6,589 bases of DNA from Flavobacteriia bacterium (GTDB taxonomy: Bacteria > Bacteroidota > Bacteroidia > Flavobacteriales > Flavobacteriaceae), in contig DRQI01000138.1 of the NCBI GenBank assembly GCA_011330545.1, positions 1 to 6,589 of the forward strand, written 5' to 3'. Made by a program: the position numbers and the translations under genes. This document shows, in pieces, positions 1 to 6,377 of this stretch; position 1 is the stretch's first letter, and every line of letters starts with the position of its first letter. Below the pieces are notes generated by a model. The model was not told the origin of the DNA. It did not search any database and saw only the letters and a list, made by a program, of their open reading frames with translations.

Positions 1-314
1 ATATTTTTAAATTAGAAGACAGGAAATTCCCTGTAGACTTCGCAACACCTTGGGAAGAAAAATATACTATTTCTATTAAGTTACCCGAAGGTTATACAGT
101 AGAGGCAAAACCAGAAAGTGTTGCTTATGCATTACCTGAAAACTTGGGATCGTATAAATTTATAATCGCTCAAAAAGGAAGTAAACTACAAATCTCATCT
201 GATTTTAAAATTAATTACCCTACTATTTCACCTCTTTATTATAAAGATTTAAAAGCATTTTATAAAAAAATAATTGACAAACAATTAGAGAAAGTAGTAC
301 TTGCCAAAAAATAG
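1..314 (+). CDS. DUF3857/transglutaminase-type protein, C-terminal fragment (5' end outside window)
   Basis: The frame beginning at base 3 is open to a TAG stop at 312-314 and gives 103 residues; the start lies upstream of the window. The visible part resembles the C-terminal beta-rich domain (DUF3858-like) of large Bacteroidota proteins that carry an N-terminal DUF3857 and a central transglutaminase-like domain. Supporting motifs are RKFPVDF near the start, then a Tyr-rich strand, then IKLPEGYTVEAKPES, and near the end a Tyr/Lys-rich stretch (YYKDLKAFYKKII) and a Lys-rich terminus. These proteins are usually exported and their biochemical role is poorly defined. Neither the signal peptide nor the transglutaminase catalytic triad is visible here, so activity cannot be judged. 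The gene converges on the iron-uptake block, and I see no clear hairpin terminator after it. Family assignment is from motif recall and is moderately sure. Confidence 0.65.
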   Translation, partial: IFKLEDRKFPVDFATPWEEKYTISIKLPEGYTVEAKPESVAYALPENLGSYKFIIAQKGSKLQISSDFKINYPTISPLYYKDLKAFYKKIIDKQLEKVVLAKK

Positions 315-409
315 ATTCAGCAGTATCAAACAGAAGTGCTTTTTGGTTACATACGAAAAAATACCCTAAAAGTTAGAAGTGGTTCTTTTGAATTGCTTAT
401 CGAAGTGGC
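315..409. other. Convergent intergenic spacer
   Basis: This 95-base gap separates the stop of the plus-strand DUF3857-type gene from the stop of the minus-strand FeoB-associated peptide. No ORF of note and no convincing hairpin followed by a T-tract is visible on either strand. The octamers GAAGTGCT, GAAGTGGT and GAAGTGGC occur at 333, 376 and 402, unevenly spaced, and look coincidental. Confidence 0.5.
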
Positions 410-520
410 TTAACACTTACAGTCGGTATCGCAATTTGTTTTTTTCTTAGTAAAAAAGAATTTTTTAATTAAAAAAAACACCGCCAATAATAACGCTATA
501 TATACTAAAATTTCTTGCAT
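410..520 (-). CDS. FeoB-associated Cys-rich membrane micropeptide (36 aa)
   Basis: A 36-codon ORF runs on the minus strand from an ATG at 520-518 to a TAA at 412-410. The product has a hydrophobic segment at about residues 4-19, then a Lys-rich stretch (KKFFFTKKK, 19-27), then a Cys-rich tail CDTDCKC with Cys30, Cys34 and Cys36. This is the layout of the FeoB_associated family (Pfam FeoB-associated Cys-rich membrane protein): one short membrane anchor followed by a cytosolic Cys cluster. Its start is only 6 bases after the feoB stop, so it is very probably co-transcribed and perhaps translationally coupled. Family members lie downstream of feoB in many genomes. A role in handling Fe(II) at the exit of FeoB is often suggested but not established. 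The small size makes it easy to miss. The identification rests on composition, position and tail pattern together. Confidence 0.85.
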   Translation of the reverse strand: MQEILVYIALLLAVFFLIKKFFFTKKKTNCDTDCKC

Positions 521-526
521 TCTTTT

Positions 527-2626
527 TTATTTTAATAGTACAAAGGTAAGCAATGATGCTAAATAAGCCAATGTTGTCATTCCGAATAATTGCAATATTG
601 GCCATTTCCAACTATTGGTTTCGCGTTTTACGATGGCCAATGTACTCATACATTGCATGGCAAAAACGTAAAAAACCAGTAACGACATCCCTACCGGGAA
701 ATTAAATCTTTTTTCGCCGGTATCTTGATTTATCTCGGCCGCCATTCTCTCTTTAATCGTTGCTGTATCATCATCACTTTCAACACTGTATATTGTTGCT
801 AAGGTACCTACAAAAACTTCTCTTGCCGCAAAAGAACTGATTAACGCAATACCTATTTTCCAATCATAACCCAAAGGTTTTATGGCAGGTTCAATTGTTT
901 TTCCGGCAATACCGATGTATGAATGTTCTAGTTTATAAGATGCTATTTTCTGATTCAATTCTACCTCGGTCAGTTCAGAATTTTCACCCCTAACAACCTC
1001 AGAAGCATTTTTGAATGACGTTGGCCCATTAGAGGCTAAAAACCATAATATTATCGAAAGTGCCAAAATAATCCTTCCGGCACCGTATATAAAAGCCTTC
1101 GTTTTTTCTAATACGGTAAATAATACATTTTTAATAGAAGGCAATTTATAATTGGGCATTTCCATTACAAAAAAGTTATTTCCCTTTACTTTTAATGTCT
1201 TGTGCAACAAATATCCTGACGATAATGCAGCGGTAAAGCCTACAAGGTATAATATCATTAATGTCAACCCTTGTAAACTAAAAATTCCAAAATATCTCTT
1301 ATTGGGTATTACCAAGGCAATGATAATAGCATATACAGGCAATCGGGCAGAGCAAGTAGTAAAAGGCGTTACCAATATGGTAATGAGCCTTTCTTTCCAC
1401 CCGCTTATGTTTCTTGCCGCCATTATGGCCGGAATGGCACAGGCAGTGCCTGAAATTAACGGAATTACACTTTTACCACTCATCCCAAAACGCCGCATAA
1501 TCTTATCCATTAAAAAAACCACTCGGCTCATATAACCGGTTTCTTCTAAGATAGAAATCAACAAAAATAAGATGGCTATTTGGGGTATAAAAATAACGAT
1601 TCCCCCGATTCCCGGTATAATTCCTTCGGCTACTAAATTGGTAAAAACCCCTTCTTGAAAATTATTTTTAACGTACTCGCTTAACTTTGAAAAAGCGGTA
1701 TCAATATAGTCCATCGGTACACTCGTCCAATCAAAAATAGACTGAAATATCAATAACAATATGCCGGCAAAGATAACATAGCCGAAAATTCTATGCGTCA
1801 GTATTTTATCGAGTTTAAAACGCAAGCCGGTGGCCTGGTCAGTATCAACTTTATAGGTTTTTTTTAAGATATTATTAATGTATTGATAACGCAAAATAGT
1901 TTCCCTATTTTGCATTTTTTTAAGTTTGTTATCATCAACCCTGAAAGTTTTAATGCGTTTTAACAACTCTTTATCTAGCGTAGGATAATTGTGATGCTGT
2001 GTAATTAATAACCACGATTTATACAGTGAAATATCTTTAAAAGTTTCTTTTACTTTTTTAAAAAAATCGGCATCAATCCTATCTGCAATATTGGCAATGG
2101 TAGAAATTTTAACATTTTTATAATTTAGAATTGCCTTTTTAATATTTTCAATCCCTATATTTTTACGGGCACTGGCCAATATAACTTCAGAATCCAATTC
2201 GCGTTTTAGTAATTCTATGTCTAAAGAAATTCCTTTTCTTTTCATTTGGTCGGCCATATTAATGACCAGAATAGTAGGAATTTGCAAATCTTTAATCTGC
2301 GAAAATAAAAAAAGGTTGCGCTTTAAGTTTTCAACATCGGCAACCACCACTACAATATCAGGATATTGATTTGCCGGGTTCAACAATGCCTGCAATACAA
2401 TATTTTCGTCTAAACTTGAAGGGTTAATACTGTAGGTACCGGGTAAATCTTCAATAGTGGCACTTACCTCATCACTCAGTTTGGCAAATCCGCTTTTCTT
2501 TTCAACGGTTACCCCCGGGTAATTACTCACTTTCTGATTGAGGCCGGTAAGTTGATTGAAAATAGATGATTTACCTGTATTTGGATTACCAACTAAAGCT
2601 ACTTTTATGACTTTAGTACTTCGCAT
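527..2626 (-). CDS. feoB: Ferrous iron transporter FeoB, GTPase-coupled permease
   Basis: This 699-residue protein imports Fe(II) across the inner membrane. The N-terminal G domain shows G1 GNPNTGKS (13-20), the G2/switch-I region NYPGVTVE (35-42), G3 DLPG (60-63), G4 NMAD (123-126) and G5 SAR (152-154). A helical GDP-dissociation-inhibitor-like region follows to about residue 270. The membrane part has hydrophobic segments from about 279 to 698, with two gate-type repeats. The first holds SGTACAIPAIMAARN (Cys396) and TPFTTCSARLP (Cys425); the second holds SSFAAREVFVGTLA (598-610) and MQCMSTLA (Cys659). These cysteines match conserved FeoB positions. Length is usual for Bacteroidota FeoB (E. 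coli is longer, 773). The only plausible start is the ATG at 2626-2624, close before the G1 motif, which makes feoB overlap feoA by 22 bases in another frame. No obvious Shine-Dalgarno precedes it, so coupling to feoA translation is likely. The protein appears intact. Confidence 0.98.
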   Translation of the reverse strand: MRSTKVIKVALVGNPNTGKSSIFNQLTGLNQKVSNYPGVTVEKKSGFAKLSDEVSATIEDLPGTYSINPSSLDENIVLQALLNPANQYPDIVVVVADVENLKRNLFLFSQIKDLQIPTILVINMADQMKRKGISLDIELLKRELDSEVILASARKNIGIENIKKAILNYKNVKISTIANIADRIDADFFKKVKETFKDISLYKSWLLITQHHNYPTLDKELLKRIKTFRVDDNKLKKMQNRETILRYQYINNILKKTYKVDTDQATGLRFKLDKILTHRIFGYVIFAGILLLIFQSIFDWTSVPMDYIDTAFSKLSEYVKNNFQEGVFTNLVAEGIIPGIGGIVIFIPQIAILFLLISILEETGYMSRVVFLMDKIMRRFGMSGKSVIPLISGTACAIPAIMAARNISGWKERLITILVTPFTTCSARLPVYAIIIALVIPNKRYFGIFSLQGLTLMILYLVGFTAALSSGYLLHKTLKVKGNNFFVMEMPNYKLPSIKNVLFTVLEKTKAFIYGAGRIILALSIILWFLASNGPTSFKNASEVVRGENSELTEVELNQKIASYKLEHSYIGIAGKTIEPAIKPLGYDWKIGIALISSFAAREVFVGTLATIYSVESDDDTATIKERMAAEINQDTGEKRFNFPVGMSLLVFYVFAMQCMSTLAIVKRETNSWKWPILQLFGMTTLAYLASLLTFVLLK

Positions 2627-2856
2627 AAGTTTTCGCTTTTGGTAATTTGTATAAGTTCAGCGGTTTCTTTACGAATTGCCAAATGACTGCCATTTACGCG
2701 TATGTATAACGGGTCTTTTAAAGGGGCTACCTGAATTAATTCTACCTCTTTACCGGGAATACAGCCCATCTCTAATAACTTTAAGGGTACTTTATCAAAA
2801 GAAACGTCCTGAATAATACCTCTTTCACCAACCGATAAGTTTGCTATAGTAGTCAA
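2605..2856 (-). CDS. feoA: FeoA, small SH3-like partner of FeoB
   Basis: This 83-residue cytosolic protein has the FeoA fold signature: an N-terminal strand with the GERGIIQDV turn (10-18), the helix motif LKLLEMGCIPGKEVEL (26-40), and the C-terminal part APLKDPLYIRV (44-54) leading to LAIRKETAELI (59-69). FeoA is a small SH3-like protein that binds or modulates FeoB and is needed for full Fe(II) uptake in several species. The length is standard (about 75-85 residues). It is the first gene of the feo unit and overlaps feoB by 22 bases. In some Bacteroidota FeoA is fused to FeoB; here the two are separate and in different frames. Its start is the ATG at 2856-2854. A 71-base gap upstream, containing a promoter-like box and a short palindrome, separates it from the SCO-type gene. 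Confidence 0.95.
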   Translation of the reverse strand: MTTIANLSVGERGIIQDVSFDKVPLKLLEMGCIPGKEVELIQVAPLKDPLYIRVNGSHLAIRKETAELIQITKSENLCEVLKS

Positions 2857-2886
2857 TTTTTATTTAGATTGATTATAAATACTGTG

Positions 2887-2894
2887 CGAAAATA
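2887..2894 (-). promoter_or_regulatory. Candidate -7 box for feoA
   Basis: On the minus strand this reads TATTTTCG, one mismatch from the Bacteroidota -7 consensus TAnnTTTG. It lies about 30 bases before the feoA ATG, leaving a short leader. No clear TTTG -33 element is present at the usual spacing; the region upstream is an A/T run. It is plausible only, and the feo genes may also be read from the SCO gene promoter. Confidence 0.35.
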
Positions 2895-2917
2895 CATTTT
2901 TTTTTAATATAAAGAAT

Positions 2918-2931
2918 ATGATATTTATCAT
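2918..2931. repeat. Perfect 6-bp inverted repeat upstream of feoA, possible operator
   Basis: ATGATA-TT-TATCAT is a perfect inverted repeat with a 2-base centre. It overlaps the stop codon of the SCO-type gene and lies about 25-30 bases upstream of the candidate feoA -7 box, where a metalloregulator could bind. The half-site TGATA resembles part of Fur-type AT-rich boxes, but the spacing differs from the classical Fur site. No T-tract follows on the minus strand, so it is not a usual terminator. In AT-rich DNA such a repeat can arise by chance. Confidence 0.3.
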
Positions 2932-3605
2932 TTATTATATTCTTTTTTCAGAATTTCTATATCTTCCTGTATTCTTTTCACATCTTCTTTATTGGTACCG
3001 TCATAAAAACCCCTTATTTGCTTTTTTTTATCTACTAATATAAATTGCTCTGTATGGATGAAATCTTGCTCGCCGCCATCACCTTCTTCCAATACTGCAA
3101 AATAGGATTTTCGTGCCAATTCATAGATTTGTTTTTTGTCACCGGTAACCAAATTCCACTTGCCGTCAATTACCCCTTTTTTATCGGCATAAGCCCTCAA
3201 TACCGAGATACTGTCAATTACAGGCGTTACTGAATGCGATAAAAATAAAACACTGGTATCATTTTTATAAAATTCTTGCAAATCGGCCATATTTAATGTC
3301 ATTATCGGGCAAATGGTTTGGCATCGGGTAAAAAAGAAATCGGCAACATAAATTTTATTGGCATAATCTAATTGTGTAATGGTATCTCCGTTTTGATTTA
3401 TTAATTTAAAATCAGCAATCGTATGATTGGAACGGATGTGCTTTACGGAAGCATCTACCAACTTCGGATTTACATCTGCCGGATTGTAAATTGGCAATTT
3501 TTTTGTGGGTGTTAATAGTATATAGCCGATAAAGACAAAAAAAACAAACAACAAACTTATCCTTATGATTGTTGGAAAAGATTTTTTAAAAAAAGAGATT
3601 TCCAT
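2928..3605 (-). CDS. SCO1/SenC/PrrC-family thioredoxin-fold copper/redox protein
   Basis: This 225-residue protein is membrane-anchored by an N-terminal hydrophobic segment (about residues 11-32) and otherwise faces the periplasm. The SCO motif CQTICP places Cys95 and Cys99 in the CxxxC copper-binding/redox site after the strand VADFFFTR. The third copper ligand, a histidine, matches His184 in DFIHTEQFILVD (181-192). The remaining thioredoxin-fold elements are SVLFLSHSVTP (118-128) and IRGFYDGT (197-204). SCO proteins deliver copper to the CuA site of cytochrome c oxidase or act as thiol-disulfide reductases. Which applies here cannot be read from sequence, and no oxidase gene is in the window. 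All three ligands are present, so it should be functional. The gene lies 71 bases upstream of feoA on the same strand. The ATG at 3605 is chosen because it directly precedes the basic, hydrophobic anchor. Confidence 0.92.
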   Translation of the reverse strand: MEISFFKKSFPTIIRISLLFVFFVFIGYILLTPTKKLPIYNPADVNPKLVDASVKHIRSNHTIADFKLINQNGDTITQLDYANKIYVADFFFTRCQTICPIMTLNMADLQEFYKNDTSVLFLSHSVTPVIDSISVLRAYADKKGVIDGKWNLVTGDKKQIYELARKSYFAVLEEGDGGEQDFIHTEQFILVDKKKQIRGFYDGTNKEDVKRIQEDIEILKKEYNK

Positions 3606-3619
3606 TTAATTTTATATAT

Positions 3620-3627
3620 TATATTTG
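3620..3627 (+). promoter_or_regulatory. Candidate -7 box for the secreted M1-derived gene
   Basis: TATATTTG, followed by C, matches the Bacteroidota -7 consensus TAnnTTTG perfectly. It lies in the 62-base divergent gap, about 40 bases before the ATG at 3668. No good TTTG -33 element is seen upstream, though -33 is the less conserved box. The divergent SCO-type gene must have its own promoter in the same gap or in the beginning of this gene, and I could not identify it with confidence. Confidence 0.5.
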
Positions 3628-3667
3628 CTAACTACTTTGCTGTGAAACTAAAACAAAGTTATTGTTT

Positions 3668-4603
3668 ATGAAGGAAATATTACTGTTATTTTTATTTATT
3701 TTTTCCGGTATTTTATATGCTCAAGAAGAAGAAGAGCTTACAATTCGCGATTATTATTTGAATGAATTGATAAATACTTCTGAAGAAAAATCTATCGTAG
3801 ATTTTGATACAGAACAAATTGCATGGCGTAAAATAACGGTTGAAAAAATTACTTCCAGCTCCTATAGCGATCCCAGTTTTTTAAAAATTGCCATGGTATT
3901 GCACATGTTGCAATATAAATTAGGCGATGAAGATTATTTAAAAGGTATCAACGCTTATGTTTTAGAATTAAACCAACAAAAAGAGTCTGCTACTGTTGCT
4001 GGTTTTAAAGAAAGTTTAGAATATCATTTGGATATAGATTTATCTGATTTTTTTAACGATTGGTTCACAAACAAAGGATTTCCTTCGTACGAGATAAGTT
4101 GGCATCAAAATGAAAAAACCCATGTCATTACTATTTCGGTAAAACAATATCAATCAGATACTTCGGTTTCATTCTTTGAAATGCCGGTACCTGTAAAAGT
4201 CAGTGATGAAAACGGAGCATCGCAATTTATTAGGTTAGAGCTAAGCGAAGACAAACAGAGTTTTAGCGGCATGATTCCTTTTATCATTAAAAATGTTGAA
4301 ATTGACCCTGAATATCAATTGATTAGTAAAAATAATATTGTAAAATCGGGCGTCGATCAAGAAACGTTAAGTACTACCATCTCTCTATATCCTAATCCTG
4401 CAAAAGATTTTCTAAACATCCAAAATTCGGGCAATGCCATTGTTGAGAAAGTTTCTATTTTTAACATGCTTGGCAAATTGGTTATTGAAGAAACCAATCC
4501 TGTTGCCGCCATCAATTTAAAACCTTTATCTTTTGGTATTCACTTGGTGAAAATTGAAACTTCAGAAGGTACCTTACACAAAACCATTTTGAAAAAGCAA
4601 TAA
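3668..4603 (+). CDS. Secreted M1-aminopeptidase-derived protein lacking the catalytic site, with T9SS sorting tail
   Basis: This 311-residue protein starts with a signal peptide (hydrophobic 4-17, likely cut at LYA-QE, 18/19). The body resembles the part of M1 metallopeptidases that follows the zinc site: FLKIAMVLHMLQYKLGDEDY (71-90), KGINAY, a TVAGFKESLE helix (109-118) and FFNDWFTNKGFPSYEISW (128-145), then a beta-rich region. There is no HExxH, GxMEN-type or downstream Glu zinc motif. The position of the M1 transition-state tyrosine (YxKG) reads F71-L-K-I, so it too is altered. The last ~75 residues are a type IX sorting domain: YPNPAKDFLNI (241-251), KVSIFNMLGK (261-270), GIHLVKIETSEG (290-301). 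It should therefore be exported through T9SS, but not as an active peptidase. The ORF is intact with a promoter-like box, so it may be functional in binding, or be a deletion relic. The ATG at 3668 is preferred over an upstream in-frame TTG at 3662. Confidence 0.75.
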   Translation: MKEILLLFLFIFSGILYAQEEEELTIRDYYLNELINTSEEKSIVDFDTEQIAWRKITVEKITSSSYSDPSFLKIAMVLHMLQYKLGDEDYLKGINAYVLELNQQKESATVAGFKESLEYHLDIDLSDFFNDWFTNKGFPSYEISWHQNEKTHVITISVKQYQSDTSVSFFEMPVPVKVSDENGASQFIRLELSEDKQSFSGMIPFIIKNVEIDPEYQLISKNNIVKSGVDQETLSTTISLYPNPAKDFLNIQNSGNAIVEKVSIFNMLGKLVIEETNPVAAINLKPLSFGIHLVKIETSEGTLHKTILKKQ

Positions 4604-4694
4604 ATTTTAACAAAGATTTTACGCTAGTGAGACAGTCTAAGTTAGTTATAAAATAGTACCTTTGTGCGTTTTAATTTTATATAAAAAATAGTGA
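4604..4694 (+). other. Intergenic gap before rseP
   Basis: This 91-base gap holds no recognisable terminator hairpin after the secreted-protein gene. Apart from the candidate rseP promoter box in its second half, I see nothing in it. Confidence 0.5.
4657..4664 (+). promoter_or_regulatory. Candidate -7 promoter box for rseP
   Basis: TACCTTTG, followed by TG, is a perfect match to the Bacteroidota -7 consensus TAnnTTTG. It lies 30 bases before the rseP ATG, implying a leader of roughly 20-25 bases. The matching -33 TTTG is not evident at the usual spacing. It suggests rseP has its own promoter even though it follows the upstream gene on the same strand. Confidence 0.6.
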
Positions 4695-6026
4695 ATGGAT
4701 ATCGTTATAAAAATATCACAATTTCTTTTAAGTTTGTCTTTACTCATTGTACTTCATGAGTTAGGGCATTTTATTCCGGCCAAATTATTCAAGACTAAGG
4801 TTGAAAAATTTTATTTGTTTTTCGATTATAAATTTTCACTTTTCAAGAAAAAAATTGGCGAAACGGTGTATGGTATCGGTTGGATTCCGTTGGGCGGTTA
4901 TGTAAAAATTGCCGGGATGATTGACGAAAGTATGGATACCGAACAACTAAAAGAAGAGCCGAAACCTTGGGAATTTCGCTCAAAACCGGCTTGGCAACGC
5001 CTGATTATTATGTTAGGTGGGGTTACGGTTAATTTTTTATTGGGTATTTTTATTTATATTATGATACTAAACGTTTGGGGTGAAGATTATGTAAACCCAA
5101 ACAGTGTTAAAAACGGATTTGCCGTAGCTAAACAATTTGAACAATACGGCTTTAAAAATGGCGATAAAATCTTAAAAGTAAACGGCAAAGAGCCTTATGA
5201 TGTTTTATCGGTTAATAAAAACCTCTTTTTGAGGGATGTTTCCAGTATTGAGATCAAACACCTTGATGGTACGGTTAAAACCATAAACCTACCTGATGAT
5301 ATCGGATTGAGAATGTGGACAGACGGAGTAATGGAACCTTTTAGCCTAAGGATTACAGCTGTGATTGACAGCGTATTTCCGAACACGCCGGCTTCAAAAG
5401 TCAATCTCCGAAAAAACGACCGGATTGTCTCGGTTAACGGAAAAGAAGTTCCGTATTGGGATCAGTTTACGGCAGTGGTGCAAGAAAACAAAGATCGCAA
5501 AGAAATGACTTTTGTTATTCTTAGGAATGGAAATAAGGATACGATTAACATCGCTCCTAATGAAAAAAATAAAATAGGCGTACTACCAAGCATGTCATTG
5601 TTAGATACAATTAAACATCATAAAGATTATTCGTTTAGAGAAAGTATTAGTGTTGGTACTTCTAAAGCCTACTGGACATTGCGAGACTATATTGCACAGT
5701 TTAAATATGTCTTTACCAAAAAAGGCGCTTCCAGCGTAGGAGGCTTCGGTGCTATTTTAAGTATCTTTCCAACCAAATGGGACTGGCAACGTTTTTGGAG
5801 CTTAACTGCATTTTTATCTATAATGCTAGCTTTTATGAATTTATTGCCCATCCCGGCATTAGATGGCGGGCATGTTGTATTTACCTTGTATGAAATGATT
5901 TCGGGTAGAAAACCCAGTGATAAATTTTTAGAACGTGCACAAATCGTAGGGTTTATATTTTTAATAACCCTATTACTCTATGCTAATGGCAATGACCTTT
6001 ATAAATGGTTAACTGATAAATTCTAA
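4695..6026 (+). CDS. rseP: RseP-family site-2 intramembrane zinc metalloprotease
   Basis: This 443-residue inner-membrane protease (family M50B) cuts substrates within the bilayer. Known roles in the family are release of sigma factors from anti-sigma proteins and clearance of signal-peptide remnants. The zinc site HELGH is at 21-25 in the first membrane segment (about 5-27). The third zinc ligand lies in the NLLPIPALDGGH motif (382-393, LDG at 389-391). Between them are the GYVKIAG loop (68-74), a membrane segment with GGVTVNFLLG (108-117), and two PDZ domains at about 135-200 and 218-290. The second carries the typical TPASKVNLRKNDRIVSVNGK (231-250). Further hydrophobic segments lie at about 366-384 and 414-431. 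Length is as for E. coli RseP (450). Start is the ATG shortly after a good promoter box. No sigma/anti-sigma partner is in the window, so the physiological substrate is unknown. The gene appears intact. Confidence 0.95.
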   Translation: MDIVIKISQFLLSLSLLIVLHELGHFIPAKLFKTKVEKFYLFFDYKFSLFKKKIGETVYGIGWIPLGGYVKIAGMIDESMDTEQLKEEPKPWEFRSKPAWQRLIIMLGGVTVNFLLGIFIYIMILNVWGEDYVNPNSVKNGFAVAKQFEQYGFKNGDKILKVNGKEPYDVLSVNKNLFLRDVSSIEIKHLDGTVKTINLPDDIGLRMWTDGVMEPFSLRITAVIDSVFPNTPASKVNLRKNDRIVSVNGKEVPYWDQFTAVVQENKDRKEMTFVILRNGNKDTINIAPNEKNKIGVLPSMSLLDTIKHHKDYSFRESISVGTSKAYWTLRDYIAQFKYVFTKKGASSVGGFGAILSIFPTKWDWQRFWSLTAFLSIMLAFMNLLPIPALDGGHVVFTLYEMISGRKPSDKFLERAQIVGFIFLITLLLYANGNDLYKWLTDKF

Positions 6027-6036
6027 AAATTAAGAT

Positions 6037-6073
6037 AAAAAAAAGCGGGGTCAAATTGAGCCCGCTTTTTTTT
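6037..6073. terminator. Bidirectional intrinsic terminator between rseP and atpC
   Basis: A perfect 13-bp stem is formed by 6037-6049 (eight A then GCGGG) and 6061-6073 (CCCGC then eight T). The 11-base loop contains a second small inverted repeat (TCA...TGA). The GC core flanked by an A-run and a T-run works as an intrinsic terminator on both strands. It starts 10 bases after the rseP stop and ends 22 bases before the atpC stop, so it should serve both convergent transcripts. Confidence 0.9.
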
Positions 6074-6095
6074 CATATTATTTATGTATGTAACC

Positions 6096-6374
6096 TTAAT
6101 CGGCTAAAATTATAATCTTATTATCTTTTAATTCAATAGTACCTCCACTGATAGGCAACAAGGTTGTACCTTTTTCTCCTTTGGTGAACATCTCTTCAAA
6201 ATCCTCTTCAATTTCAATATCTCCAACAATTCTCACTTCGCCTTTTTGTAATAAAGAAACAATAGGCGCGTGATTGTTTAACATTTGGAATTCGCCATTG
6301 ATACCGGGTACGGCAACCGATTCAACTTCTCCGGTAAATAATATCGCTTCGGGGGTTACAATCTCTAAAATCAT
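6096..6374 (-). CDS. atpC: F-type ATP synthase epsilon subunit, short form
   Basis: This 92-residue protein matches the N-terminal beta-sandwich domain of the F1 epsilon subunit: LEIVTPEAILFTGEVESVAVPG (about 3-24), GEFQMLNNHAPIVSLLQKGEV (27-47), and the final strands SGGTIELKDNKIIILAD (76-92). Epsilon sits on the central stalk with gamma at the base of F1 in the cytoplasm. In E. coli the protein has about 139 residues, the last ~50 forming a helical hairpin that inhibits ATP hydrolysis. That domain is absent here and the ORF ends cleanly after the beta domain, as in other Bacteroidota as far as I recall, so this is a natural short form, not a truncation. It follows atpD on the same strand with a 75-base spacer. 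Confidence 0.93.
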   Translation of the reverse strand: MILEIVTPEAILFTGEVESVAVPGINGEFQMLNNHAPIVSLLQKGEVRIVGDIEIEEDFEEMFTKGEKGTTLLPISGGTIELKDNKIIILAD

Positions 6375-6377
6375 AGT

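Noticed and set aside
333..409. Three GAAGTG-type octamers in the convergent spacer
   Set aside because: Their spacing is irregular (43 and 26 bases), the copies are short and inexact, and they form no palindrome or terminator. Chance is the simplest explanation.
1152..1535. Plus-strand open frame of 127 codons
   Set aside because: It lies wholly inside feoB on the opposite strand, over a conserved membrane region, and its translation shows no recognisable domain. It is an antisense shadow.
3045..3233. Plus-strand open frame of 62 codons
   Set aside because: It is antisense to the SCO-type gene over conserved coding sequence, with no start context or domain evidence.
3662..3670. TTG at 3662 as start of the secreted M1-derived protein
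   Set aside because: It would add only two residues before a normal ATG at 3668, and the ATG directly precedes a standard signal peptide.
5195..5404. Minus-strand open frame of 69 codons
   Set aside because: It is antisense to the PDZ region of rseP and has no family resemblance.
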